A stretch of 64,000 nucleotides of DNA. It comes from CAIWHR01 sp963813415 (lineage in GTDB: Bacteria > Pseudomonadota > Gammaproteobacteria > Burkholderiales > Casimicrobiaceae). Shown piece by piece: positions 42,789 through 50,883 of the stretch. The first letter of the stretch is position 1. Every line of letters begins with the position of its first letter. Below the pieces are notes generated by a model. The model was not told where the DNA came from. It made no database searches and saw only the letters and a list, made by a program, of their open reading frames with translations. Location: NCBI GenBank assembly GCA_963813415.1, contig CAWEYW010000005.1, forward strand, positions 1 to 64,000, written 5' to 3'. Both the position numbers and the translations under genes were made by a program.

Positions 42789-43913
42789 GTGGCAACGCAT
42801 CGTCTGCTGCTCGCCGGGGGTGGCCACAGTCATGTCGAGGTGCTGCGCCGCTTTGCTGCCCGCGGCCGCACTGCAGACGTCGGCGTCGTGAGCCCCCACC
42901 GCCACACCCTCTACTCGGGGATGCTTCCAGGCATCATCGCCGGGCACTATGCACCGGAGGAGGCACGCATCGATGTCGCCGCCCTCGCGGCGCGTGCCGG
43001 CGCGCACTTCACATCCGACCGCGTCGCCGCCCTCGATCTCGAGGCGCGCATCGCTCATCTGCAAAGCGGTGCCGCGCTGCGGTTCGATACGCTTTCACTC
43101 GATGTCGGCTCCGCTCCGGCATCGCTGTCGTGGTCCAGCGCAGCGCGGGTGGTTGGTGTGAAGCCGGCGGAGACGTTGCTCGACAACTGGGGCACATGGC
43201 TGGACGCGATCGCCGCGGGCGAGATTCGCAGCATTGCGGTGATCGGCGGCGGCGCCGGTGGAATCGAGGTGCTGCTCGCGATGCACCAACGCCTGAAGGC
43301 GCTGGGGCTCGCGCCGGATTTCACGCTGGTGTCCGATCGCTGGAGCGTTCCCCGCGCAGTGCAACGTGCGCTGGTTGACGCGCTCCAGCGCCGCAACGTG
43401 CGTCTGGCGATCGGCAGCGCCGTGGTCGACGTGCGCGATGACGTGATCACCTTGGTTTCGGGCGCTGTCGTGCGTGCCGACCGCATTCTCGTGGCGACCT
43501 CGGCGGGCGCGCTCCCATGGATCCGCGCGTCCGGACTGGCGTGCGATGCGGACGGCTTTGCCCTGGTGGACGACACGCTGCGCTCGGGGTCGCATCCGTT
43601 CGTGTTCGCGAGCGGTGACTGCGCCGCGATCATGGGGGCACCGCGTCCGAAGGCTGGAGTGTTCGCCGTGCGCCAGGGCCCCTATCTCGCGCACAACCTG
43701 CGCGCAACCGTCGACGGCGGTGCCTTGCGACGTTACCGGCCGCAGCGTGCGTGGCTGGCGATCGTCACGACAGGCGGGCAATGCGCGATCGCGACGCGCT
43801 CGGGACTCGCGATCAGCGGCCGGCTCGTGTGGCGCTGGAAGGACCGCATCGACCGTGCATTCATCGCGCGGTATCGCGTTGGCGCACCGGATGATGCGCG
43901 CACGGAAGGGTAG
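42789..43913 (+). CDS. FAD-dependent oxidoreductase of the SelD-N-terminal-like family
   Basis: A 374-aa pyridine nucleotide-disulfide oxidoreductase-like protein of the type found fused to or adjoining selenide water dikinase (TIGR03169, Nterm_to_SelD) or as a stand-alone NADH-dehydrogenase-like protein. The FAD site is LLLAGGGHSHVEVLRRFA (about 6-23), with the family block PHRHTLYSGMLPGIIAGHYAPEEARIDV, an NAD site SIAVIGGGAGGIEVLLAM (about 151-168), and the FAD-binding ASGDCAAI. Redox cysteines are absent. The start is the GTG at 42789. No selD is in the window. The MBL-fold gene follows after 9 nt, so it may be part of the quinoprotein region's electron-handling set. Confidence 0.8.
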   Translation: MATHRLLLAGGGHSHVEVLRRFAARGRTADVGVVSPHRHTLYSGMLPGIIAGHYAPEEARIDVAALAARAGAHFTSDRVAALDLEARIAHLQSGAALRFDTLSLDVGSAPASLSWSSAARVVGVKPAETLLDNWGTWLDAIAAGEIRSIAVIGGGAGGIEVLLAMHQRLKALGLAPDFTLVSDRWSVPRAVQRALVDALQRRNVRLAIGSAVVDVRDDVITLVSGAVVRADRILVATSAGALPWIRASGLACDADGFALVDDTLRSGSHPFVFASGDCAAIMGAPRPKAGVFAVRQGPYLAHNLRATVDGGALRRYRPQRAWLAIVTTGGQCAIATRSGLAISGRLVWRWKDRIDRAFIARYRVGAPDDARTEG

Positions 43914-43922
43914 AATCCGCGG

Positions 43923-44897
43923 ATGCATCGCAGGCAACGAAGGTTATCGTGCGGGTGGTGGCTGTTCGCCGCGCTGCTGTGGTCCACCCTCGCGGCGGCC
44001 GCGGCCGCTGATATCGAGCTCACGCCGCAGCGCGTCTCCGAGCACTGCTGGTTTTTCGAGGGTGCGGCCGGCGCGGCGAGCGCTGCCAACAAGGGCTTCA
44101 TGTCGAACGCCGGGTTCATCGTCACCGATGCCGGCGTCGTGGTGTTCGACGCGCTGGGTACGCCGGTACTGGGCCAGGCGATGCTCGACGCCATCCGCCG
44201 CATCACGAAGCAACCGATTCGTCGCGTGATCGTGTCGCACTACCACGCCGATCACGTCTACGGGCTGCAGGCGTTCAAGGCAGCCGGCGCCGAGATCTGG
44301 GCGCAGCGGCGTGCGCAGGAGTACCTTGCCTCCCCCCTCGCCGGCGAGCGCCTGGCACAGCGGCGGCAGGAGCTGTTTCCATGGGTCGACGAGAAGACGC
44401 ATCTCGTCCCCGCCGATCTCTGGCTCGACGGCGATACCGAGTTCCGGATGGGCGGGCTGCAGTTTCGCATCCTGTATTCCGAGGGCGCGCATTCGCCGGA
44501 GGACATCCTGCTGTATGTCGTGCAGGATCAGGTGCTCTTCGCCGGTGACCTCGTCTTCGCAGGACGCGTGCCTTTCGTGGGCAGCGCGGACAGCAAGGGC
44601 TGGCTCAAGGCCCTCGGCAAGGTGATCGGACTGAAACCGATCGTCGCCATCCCGGGCCATGGTCCTGCGTCGCACGACGTCGCGCGCGACCTCGCCCTGA
44701 CCCGTGACTATCTCCTCTACCTGCGCGAAACGATGGGCCGCGCGGTGGCCCAGCTGACGCCGTTCGACGAAGCCTATGCGCAGGTCGACTGGTCACGTTT
44801 CGCCAAGCTGCCGGCATTCGAGCAGGCCAATCGTGGCAACGCCTACGGGACGTACCTGCTCATGGAGCAGGAAACGCTCACGGCGGCGAAGCCATGA
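43923..44897 (+). CDS. secreted metallo-beta-lactamase-fold hydrolase (quinoprotein-relay type)
   Basis: A 324-aa periplasmic zinc hydrolase. The signal peptide is hydrophobic WWLFAALLWSTLAAAAAA after RRQRRLSCG. The metal motif is SHYHADHVYG with His106, His108, Asp110 and His111. Further ligands are the His in SEGAHSPED (about 192), the Asp in FAGDLVFAG and the His in PGHGPAS. It closely resembles the group labelled quinoprotein relay system zinc metallohydrolase, which co-occurs with PQQ alcohol dehydrogenases; the reaction is unknown. It overlaps the inositol-monophosphatase-like gene by 4 nt (ATGA), so the two are coupled. Confidence 0.82.
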   Translation: MHRRQRRLSCGWWLFAALLWSTLAAAAAADIELTPQRVSEHCWFFEGAAGAASAANKGFMSNAGFIVTDAGVVVFDALGTPVLGQAMLDAIRRITKQPIRRVIVSHYHADHVYGLQAFKAAGAEIWAQRRAQEYLASPLAGERLAQRRQELFPWVDEKTHLVPADLWLDGDTEFRMGGLQFRILYSEGAHSPEDILLYVVQDQVLFAGDLVFAGRVPFVGSADSKGWLKALGKVIGLKPIVAIPGHGPASHDVARDLALTRDYLLYLRETMGRAVAQLTPFDEAYAQVDWSRFAKLPAFEQANRGNAYGTYLLMEQETLTAAKP

Positions 44898-45706
44898 GCA
44901 GCGATGCAGCGCTCGAAGTGGCGATCCGCGCGGCACGGCGCGCGGCGTCGGTGGTCGTGGACGCTGCACGCGATCTCGCGCGGCTGCCCGCGCATGTCAA
45001 GCCGCACGATCTGGTCGCCGAGACCGATGGCGAGGCCGAGGACGCGATCGTGGCCACCTTGCGCGCAGCGTTTCCCGACCATGCCATCCTCGGCGAGGAG
45101 ACGGGGCATATCCCTCGCGCCCGCGAGGGCAGCGGCTACAAATGGCTGGTCGATCCGATCGACGCGGTGGCGAACTTCGCCCATGGCTTCCCGTGCTACG
45201 CCGTATCGATTGCCTTCGCGCGCGGCGCGCAAATCACGCACGCCGTGGTGCTCGACCCGGTGCGCGACGAACTCTTCACCGCCATTGCCGGTCAGGGAGC
45301 GGAATGCAATGGCACCCCGATGCACATCGCGCCGTGCACCGCCTTGGAAGACGCGCTGGTCGGCACGGTCATGCCCGCGCGCACGAGTGCACTGCTGCCC
45401 GCGTACCTCCGCCTCTTCACGGCGCTGGCGCCGCGATTCGGGGGCGTGCGCCGATCGGGAGCTTACGCACTGGATCTCGCCTATCTCGCGGCGGGGCGGC
45501 TGGACGGCTTCTTTGCGACCAGCTTCTACGGCTGGGATCTCGCCGCGGGCACTCTCCTCGTACAGGAAGCTGGCGGCCGGGTAGCGGATTTCGCCGGCAA
45601 CGCCGACTGCCTGCGCGCCACGGAGATCTTTGCCACGACGCCCGTGCTGTTCGGCTCGATGCGCGAGGCGATCGTGGCAGCGCGCCGTCCTGCGGTGGCG
45701 GACTAG
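44894..45706 (+). CDS. inositol monophosphatase family protein with altered active-site motif
   Basis: A 270-aa Mg2+-dependent phosphatase-fold protein. Metal ligands are in place: Glu in GEET (about 68-69), Asp88 and Asp91 in WLVDPIDAVANFAHGFP, and Asp215 in YGWDLAAGTLLVQEAGG. The normal DPxDGTxN motif reads DPIDAVAN, so the Thr that positions the attacking water in IMPases is Val93 and the Gly is Ala92. Activity may be lost or changed. The ATG overlaps the MBL gene's stop. It is convergent with the comC-like gene, 17 nt apart. The substrate (inositol-, histidinol- or PAP-like) cannot be told. Confidence 0.85.
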   Translation: MSSDAALEVAIRAARRAASVVVDAARDLARLPAHVKPHDLVAETDGEAEDAIVATLRAAFPDHAILGEETGHIPRAREGSGYKWLVDPIDAVANFAHGFPCYAVSIAFARGAQITHAVVLDPVRDELFTAIAGQGAECNGTPMHIAPCTALEDALVGTVMPARTSALLPAYLRLFTALAPRFGGVRRSGAYALDLAYLAAGRLDGFFATSFYGWDLAAGTLLVQEAGGRVADFAGNADCLRATEIFATTPVLFGSMREAIVAARRPAVAD

Positions 45707-45723
45707 CCGCGCGGTGGCGCGCG

Positions 45724-46725
45724 TCAGCTGGCGAGACGCTCCAACTGGGCAGCGAGCGTGTCCGGAACGTTCACACCCGCCGTTGCGGCAGCCGCAGCGA
45801 GGGCATCCCGTCGCACGCCAGGCAGGCGCACTGCAGGATCGGCCAGCATTGCCTCGATGAGTGTCTCGACGCGCCCGTAATACATCTCCTGTCCGGCCAG
45901 CGCGTCCGGGTCGATCACCAGGAAGGCCTGGCCGATGCGCGGCTGGTTGCCCTCGTCGACGAAGAACGAGCTCGCCTCGAACCCCAGCGCCGCGCCGGTC
46001 AGCGCCGTCACCATCAATTCGACGATCAGCGCGAGCATTGCGCCCTTCGTGCCGCCCGATGGGAGCATGCTGCCCTCGAGGCCGGCCGCGGGGTCGGTGG
46101 TTGGCTGCCCGTCACGATCGAGCGCCCAGCCGAGCGGAATCGGCTTCTTCTCGCGCGCGGCGACCATCAGCTTTCCCCGCGCCACCTCGGAGAGCGACAG
46201 GTCGATCGTGATCGGCGGCCCGATGCGCCGCGGAAAGGTCGCCGCGACCGGGTTGGTGCCGAAGAGCGGTCGCTTGCCGCCAGCCGCCGGCATCGCGGCC
46301 GGCGAGTTGCCCATGGCCCAGCCCACCATCCCGGCGCCTGCAACGGGGGCGAGGTGATCGGCGGCCACGCCAAAATGATGACTGTTGGTAACGCCCGCAA
46401 AGGCCACGCCATACGTGCGCGCCCGTCGGATCCCTTCGGTCACCGCCATGCTGCACGCCGGGAACGCGAGCCCGCTGCACGCATCGATCAGAACGGCGGC
46501 ATGCCGCTCACGCAGGATGCGCGGCAGCGCCTTGCCATCGGCGCGGCCGTTGCGCAGGTGCGTCGCGTACTGCGGCACGCGCGACACCCCATGCGACGCG
46601 AGGCCCTGCGCATCGGCTTTGACCAGGGCGCGCGCCGTTGCGTCCGCCATCGACGCGTTGGCCCCGGCCCGCAGCAGGGCGCGCGTGGCCAGATCGGTGA
46701 GCGCATCGAGCGAGTAGTGGGTCAT
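45724..46725 (-). CDS. comC: (2R)-3-sulfolactate dehydrogenase-like enzyme (ComC/malate-LDH type II family)
   Basis: A 333-aa NAD(P)-dependent dehydrogenase of the LDH2/MDH type II family. Typical strings are ADAQGLASHGVSRVPQYATHL (about 37-57, with the catalytic His), GVTNSHHFGVAADHLAPVAGAG (about 111-132), GTNPVAATFPR and PSGGTKGAMLALIVELM. The family includes ureidoglycolate, malate and (R)-sulfolactate dehydrogenases; assignment as ComC, which oxidises or reduces between sulfopyruvate and (R)-sulfolactate, rests on its operon with slcC and suyAB. It is the last gene of the nine-gene array and overlaps slcC by 4 nt. Confidence 0.78.
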   Translation of the reverse strand: MTHYSLDALTDLATRALLRAGANASMADATARALVKADAQGLASHGVSRVPQYATHLRNGRADGKALPRILRERHAAVLIDACSGLAFPACSMAVTEGIRRARTYGVAFAGVTNSHHFGVAADHLAPVAGAGMVGWAMGNSPAAMPAAGGKRPLFGTNPVAATFPRRIGPPITIDLSLSEVARGKLMVAAREKKPIPLGWALDRDGQPTTDPAAGLEGSMLPSGGTKGAMLALIVELMVTALTGAALGFEASSFFVDEGNQPRIGQAFLVIDPDALAGQEMYYGRVETLIEAMLADPAVRLPGVRRDALAAAAATAGVNVPDTLAAQLERLAS

Positions 46726-47669
46726 GTTCCCGGCTCCTGCAGAGCGGCAAGCGCCGCAGCGACCTTGTCGGCGACAAGCATCGAGACGCGCGCGTTCGAT
46801 TCGACCGTCACCCCGGCGATATGGGGTGTGAGCACCAGACGCGGGCAGCCAGCAAGAGGCGAGCCGGCTGGTAGCGGCTCCTGCGCGAAGACGTCGAGCG
46901 CCGCGCCACCGAGCGCGCCCGAGCGCAGCGCCATGGCGAGCGCCTCCTCGTCCACCACGCCGCCCCGTGCGCTATTGACGAGCACCGCGCCGGGCTTCAT
47001 CCGACGCAATCGTGCAGTGTCGATCAGATTGCGCGTGGCCGGTGCAAGCGGCACGTGCAGCGATACGACATCGGCTTCGGCGAGCAGCGTGTCGAGGTCG
47101 CGTTGCATCACCTTGCCTTGCGTCCAGCGTGGATCGTCTCCGGCGACCGCGGGATCGAAAGCCACGACGCGCATGCCGAGCGCGGACCCAAGCAACGCGG
47201 TCTCCATCCCGATGCTGCCGAAGCCGATGAGGCCGAGCGTCTTGCCGGCGATCTCACGACCGCTGGACATGCGGTTGCGCGGCCAGGTGCCTTGCGCTAC
47301 TTCCTCCGTCACGCCGGCCATGCCGCGCAACAGCAGCAACGCGGTCATGATCACGTACTCGGCAACGGCGCGGGCATTGGCGCCGGTTGCCGGGATGACC
47401 TCGATGCCGCGCGCGGCACAGATGGCCGTGTCGATGTTGTCGAGCCCGACACCGAGCCGGCCGACCACGCGCAGCAGCGGTGCGGCTTCGAGAAGCGCCG
47501 CGTTCACCTGGGTGCGATTGCGCACGATGAGCGCCGCGGCGTCGGCAAGCGCTCGACGCAGCCGGTCGGGTGCATCGACCAGCGACGCCTCGTAGAGGAC
47601 GTCATTTCGCTGCGCCAGCACGGCGACGGCCCGTTCGTCCATGAACTCGCTGATGACGACCTGGCTCAT
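46722..47669 (-). CDS. slcC: (S)-sulfolactate dehydrogenase-like D-2-hydroxyacid dehydrogenase (SlcC)
   Basis: A 315-aa NAD-dependent 2-hydroxyacid dehydrogenase of the D-isomer-specific family. The Rossmann motif is LGLIGFGSIGMETALLGSALGMRVVAFDP (about 147-175). The catalytic triad is Arg in NSARGGVVDE (about 235), Glu in DVFAQEP (about 264) and His in LTPHIAG (about 283). The pair slcC plus comC is the known bifurcated route that converts (S)-sulfolactate through sulfopyruvate to (R)-sulfolactate, the substrate of SuyAB. The start at the ATG at 47669 overlaps the VOC stop codon (ATGA). Phosphoglycerate dehydrogenase is the main alternative by sequence; the operon context argues against it. 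Confidence 0.8.
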   Translation of the reverse strand: MSQVVISEFMDERAVAVLAQRNDVLYEASLVDAPDRLRRALADAAALIVRNRTQVNAALLEAAPLLRVVGRLGVGLDNIDTAICAARGIEVIPATGANARAVAEYVIMTALLLLRGMAGVTEEVAQGTWPRNRMSSGREIAGKTLGLIGFGSIGMETALLGSALGMRVVAFDPAVAGDDPRWTQGKVMQRDLDTLLAEADVVSLHVPLAPATRNLIDTARLRRMKPGAVLVNSARGGVVDEEALAMALRSGALGGAALDVFAQEPLPAGSPLAGCPRLVLTPHIAGVTVESNARVSMLVADKVAAALAALQEPGT

Positions 47670-48112
47670 TGGTTTTTCGCGAACAGGCGGCTGATGTCGG
47701 CGAATGCCTTGAACTCCAGCGCATTCCCGAACGGATCGAGGAAGAACATCGTCGCCTGCTCGCCCGGAAGCCCCTGGAAACGCACGTGCGGCTCGATGAC
47801 AAAGCGCGTGCCGGCTTCGCGCAGTCGCGCTGCCAGCTTCGCCCACGCCGCCATGTCGAGGATCACGCCGAAATGGCGCACCGGCACATGGTCGCCGTCG
47901 ACGAGACTCGTCGCGTCCGCCATGCCGCTGCGCGGGACCTTGTGTGCGACGATCTGATGGCCATGGAAATCGAAATCGACCCAGTCCTCGGACGCGCGCC
48001 CCTCGGCACAGCCCAGAAAGTCACCGTAGAACCGGCGTGCCTCGTCGAGATCGGTCACGGGAAAGGCGAGATGGAACCGCGGATATTGCGGCGCCGGAAG
48101 ATGCGTGCTCAT
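47666..48112 (-). CDS. VOC-superfamily (glyoxalase/dioxygenase fold) protein
   Basis: A 148-aa protein with paired beta-alpha-beta-beta-beta units of the vicinal oxygen chelate fold. Candidate metal ligands are His13 (YPRFHLAFPVTDLDEARRFYG), a His in VPVRHFGVILDM (about 79) and Glu132 in FFLDPFGNALEFKAF. It is of the group annotated as glyoxalase-like or bleomycin-resistance-like dioxygenase. It sits inside the sulfolactate operon between the ABC permease and slcC, sharing a 4-nt overlap with slcC, yet no VOC step is known in sulfolactate breakdown. Its role is open. Confidence 0.82.
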   Translation of the reverse strand: MSTHLPAPQYPRFHLAFPVTDLDEARRFYGDFLGCAEGRASEDWVDFDFHGHQIVAHKVPRSGMADATSLVDGDHVPVRHFGVILDMAAWAKLAARLREAGTRFVIEPHVRFQGLPGEQATMFFLDPFGNALEFKAFADISRLFAKNQ

Positions 48113-48197
48113 CGGGAAGTCCTGCTAGCGAAGATTGGAACGGGCCGCGCGAAACGTCGTCGCGGCAGGCGACGCCCGGCCACACGCGGCACGGCGC

Positions 48198-49067
48198 TCA
48201 GCTCTGCATGCCCCAGCGGCGCACCGTGCGGGCTTCGAGCGTGCGGAAGACGACGTTCTCCACGGCGAGCCCGATCAGGATCACGGTGAACAGGCCCGCG
48301 AAGACCGCCGGAATCTCGAGCTGGTTCTTGTTCTCGTAAATGAACCAGCCGAGCCCGCCGCTCCCCGACGACACGCCGAACACGAGCTCCGCGGCGATCA
48401 GCGTGCGCCAGGCGAACGCCCAGCCGATCTTGAGGCCGGTGAGGATGCTGGGAAAGGCCGCCGGGATCAGTATCTGCGCGACATAGCGCAAACCCGACAG
48501 CCCGTAGTTGCGCCCCACCATGCGCATGGTGGTCGACACCGACAGGAAGCCGGAATGCGTATTGAGCGCCACGGCCCAGAGCACCGAGTGAATGAGCACG
48601 AACACGAGGCTGCCGTTGCCGAGCCCGAACCACAGCAGGGCGAGCGGCAGGAGTGCGATCGCCGGCAATGGATTGAACATCGAGGTGAGCAGCTCGAGCA
48701 AGTCGGTGCCGACGCGGGTGGTGATCGCGATGATCGTGAGCAGCGCTGCGAAGAAGATGCCGGCCGCGTAGCCCATCAGCAGCACCTTGATGGATACCGC
48801 CGCGCGCGCGGGCAGCGTACCCGAGGCAATGGCCTCGAAGAACGCCTCCAGCATCGCGGAGAACGACGGGAACAGCAGCGGATTGTTGAGCCAGCGCGCA
48901 TAGACTTCCCACGCCACCGCGAGCACGATCAGGAGCAATGTCTTGCGCACCGCGCCCTGATTGAAGATGCGCTCCCAGGTGGACAGCGGCTTCTCGACGA
49001 TGCCGAAGGCTGACTGCTCGACGGGCGCCTCCGGGTAGCGCTCCGACCGTGCGGCGATCTCGTTCAT
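48198..49067 (-). CDS. ABC transporter permease (SsuC/TauC-like)
   Basis: A 289-aa inner-membrane permease with about six helices (first at about 44-62, the rest from 90 to 275). The EAA loop, which docks to the ATPase, is RNYGLSGLRYVAQILIPAAFPSILTGLKIGWAFAW (about 180-214). The family is the nitrate/sulfonate/taurine importer group (BPD_transp_1). A long cytoplasmic N-terminus (about 40 residues) precedes the first helix. It overlaps the ATPase gene by 4 nt and shares the operon with suyAB and slcC, so a sulfonate such as sulfolactate is the likely cargo. Confidence 0.9.
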   Translation of the reverse strand: MNEIAARSERYPEAPVEQSAFGIVEKPLSTWERIFNQGAVRKTLLLIVLAVAWEVYARWLNNPLLFPSFSAMLEAFFEAIASGTLPARAAVSIKVLLMGYAAGIFFAALLTIIAITTRVGTDLLELLTSMFNPLPAIALLPLALLWFGLGNGSLVFVLIHSVLWAVALNTHSGFLSVSTTMRMVGRNYGLSGLRYVAQILIPAAFPSILTGLKIGWAFAWRTLIAAELVFGVSSGSGGLGWFIYENKNQLEIPAVFAGLFTVILIGLAVENVVFRTLEARTVRRWGMQS

Positions 49068-49915
49068 GCGTGGGGTTCCTGCGGCGGCTCCTCGACCGAA
49101 TCGGTGAAGAGCATGGCGTGAATGCGCTTTTCCAGGGCCTGCAGCGCGTCGGGATCCTTCTCGGCGGTGTCCCGCGGCAGGCTGTTGATTTCCGCCTTGA
49201 CCTGGCCCGGGTGCGGCGAGAGCAGGAGGATGCGGCTGCCGATCTTGATGGCCTCCGGAATGGAGTGCGTGACGAACAGCACGGTGAAATGCGTGTCGTC
49301 CCAGAGCGTGAGCAGCTCGTCCTGCATCTTCCTCCGGGTGAGTGCGTCAAGCGCCGCGAACGGCTCGTCCATCAGCAGCACGTCGGGCTCCATCGCCATG
49401 CCGCGCGCAATGGCCACGCGCTGCTTCATGCCGCCGGACAACGTGTGCGGCAGGCTGTCCGCGAACTTGGTGAGATTCACCTTGGCGATGTAGTGCCGGG
49501 CCCGCTCCTCGGCGGCCTTGCGTGTCATGCGGCCCGTGGCGCACAGCGGGAAGAGCACGTTTTCCTTCACGGTCTTCCACGGCAGCAGCTGGTCGAATTC
49601 CTGGAACACCATCATGCGATCGGGGCCCGGGCGCTGCACGACCTCGCCCTTGAGGCGAATCTCGCCCTCAACGGGGTTGAGGTACCCGCCAACTGCCTTC
49701 AGCAGCGTGGACTTGCCGCAGCCGGAGGGCCCGAGCAGGATGAAGCGCTCCGAACGGAACACCTGGAAGTCGACCCGGAAGGTGGCGGTGACGAGATGAT
49801 CCTTGGTCTTGTACTGCAGCGTCACGCCCCGCACGTCGACCAGCGGCTGCCCGGCATCGACGGTGCGGGCCGGGGTGGGCGTGGACTGGGCGGCCGGGGA
49901 TGGCGCGAGGCTCAT
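49064..49915 (-). CDS. ABC transporter ATP-binding protein (SsuB/TauB-like)
   Basis: A 283-aa ATPase of the nitrate/sulfonate/taurine family. Walker A is LLGPSGCGKSTLLKAVGG (about 60-77), Q-loop MMVFQEFDQLLPWKTVKEN, signature LSGGMKQRVAIARGMAMEPDVLLMDEPFAALD with Walker B, and H-loop LFVTHSIPEA. The 20-residue Pro/Thr-rich N-terminal extension is not conserved. It overlaps both neighbours by 4 nt (the PLP enzyme upstream and the permease downstream), placing a catabolic enzyme and transporter under one translational chain. Confidence 0.92.
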   Translation of the reverse strand: MSLAPSPAAQSTPTPARTVDAGQPLVDVRGVTLQYKTKDHLVTATFRVDFQVFRSERFILLGPSGCGKSTLLKAVGGYLNPVEGEIRLKGEVVQRPGPDRMMVFQEFDQLLPWKTVKENVLFPLCATGRMTRKAAEERARHYIAKVNLTKFADSLPHTLSGGMKQRVAIARGMAMEPDVLLMDEPFAALDALTRRKMQDELLTLWDDTHFTVLFVTHSIPEAIKIGSRILLLSPHPGQVKAEINSLPRDTAEKDPDALQALEKRIHAMLFTDSVEEPPQEPHA

Positions 49916-50880
49916 GGCGTCGATCCTTGCCAGGGCAGGCGGTCAAGGTCCACGTTGCCGCCGCTCACGATGATGCCGACGCGCTTCCCGGCGAGGTCGA
50001 GCGTGCCTTCCATGAGGCACGCGAGTGGCACGGCAGACGAAGGCTCGACGATGACCCGCAGCGCTTCCCACGATCGCCGCATGGCGTCGACGATCGCCGG
50101 CTCGCCGGCGGTGGCGATGGCGTCGACGTCGCGCGACAGCACGGCGAACGTACGCTCCGCGAGGGAGGTCCGCAGGCCGTCGGCAATCGTGCGGGGATCG
50201 TCCTGCGGGACGACGCGGCCGGCCTGCAGCGACCTCTGCGCATCGTCGGCGCCGCGGGGCTCGGCTCCGAACACCCGTACCTCGGGGCGCGTCCCGCGCA
50301 CGGCGATGGCCGTACCCGACAGGAGGCCACCGCCGCCGCACGGAGCCACCACTGCATCGAGTTCCGGAACCTGATCGAGCAGCTCGAGCGCTGCGGTGCC
50401 CTGCCCGGCAATGACGTTGTTGTCGTCGAACGGATGCACCAGCGTGGCCCCCGTCTCGCGCTGCACCTCCGCGCAGGTCGCCTCGCGCGCGGCAAGGTTC
50501 GGCGCGCAAAACCGGATCACCCCGCCATGCGCGCGCACGTTCGCCTGCTTCGCGGCCGGCGCGTTCTCCGGCATCACGATCCAGGCGGGAATCCGGCGCA
50601 GGCCGGCGGCGAACGCCAGCGCCGCGCCGTGATTGCCGGACGAATGGGTGACCACTCCCCGGCGCACCACATCATCGGGCAACGCCATCACCGCATTGGT
50701 TGCGCCGCGCGCCTTGAACGCCCCGACGTGCTGCAGGTTCTCGCATTTGAAGAATAGCTGCGCGCGTGTTGCATGATCGAGCAGCGCGCTCGTCAGCACG
50801 GGCGTGACCCGCACGTACGGTGCGATGCGCCGCCGCGCCTCCAGCACGTCGGCCAGGACCGGCGGCGTGGTTGCCGCCAT
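49912..50880 (-). CDS. PLP-dependent serine/threonine dehydratase-like enzyme
   Basis: A 322-aa fold-type II PLP enzyme of the threonine dehydratase/serine racemase/threo-3-hydroxyaspartate ammonia-lyase group. The PLP lysine is in CENLQHVGAFKARGATNAV (about Lys60), the substrate loop is SSGNHGAALAFAA (about 80-92), and the phosphate-binding glycines are PCGGGGLLSGTAIAV (about 179-193). There is no C-terminal regulatory ACT domain. It is embedded between the substrate-binding protein and the ATPase of the sulfonate importer with tight spacing (3 nt and a 4-nt overlap), which points to a role with the imported compound. A step on cysteate or a related sulfonated amino acid is a guess; a generic serine dehydratase is the alternative. 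Confidence 0.85.
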   Translation of the reverse strand: MAATTPPVLADVLEARRRIAPYVRVTPVLTSALLDHATRAQLFFKCENLQHVGAFKARGATNAVMALPDDVVRRGVVTHSSGNHGAALAFAAGLRRIPAWIVMPENAPAAKQANVRAHGGVIRFCAPNLAAREATCAEVQRETGATLVHPFDDNNVIAGQGTAALELLDQVPELDAVVAPCGGGGLLSGTAIAVRGTRPEVRVFGAEPRGADDAQRSLQAGRVVPQDDPRTIADGLRTSLAERTFAVLSRDVDAIATAGEPAIVDAMRRSWEALRVIVEPSSAVPLACLMEGTLDLAGKRVGIIVSGGNVDLDRLPWQGSTP

Positions 50881-50883
50881 CGC

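Noticed and set aside
46722..47669. Phosphoglycerate dehydrogenase (serA)
   Set aside because: Short form without ACT domain and embedded in the sulfolactate array; SlcC is the better fit, though assay would decide.
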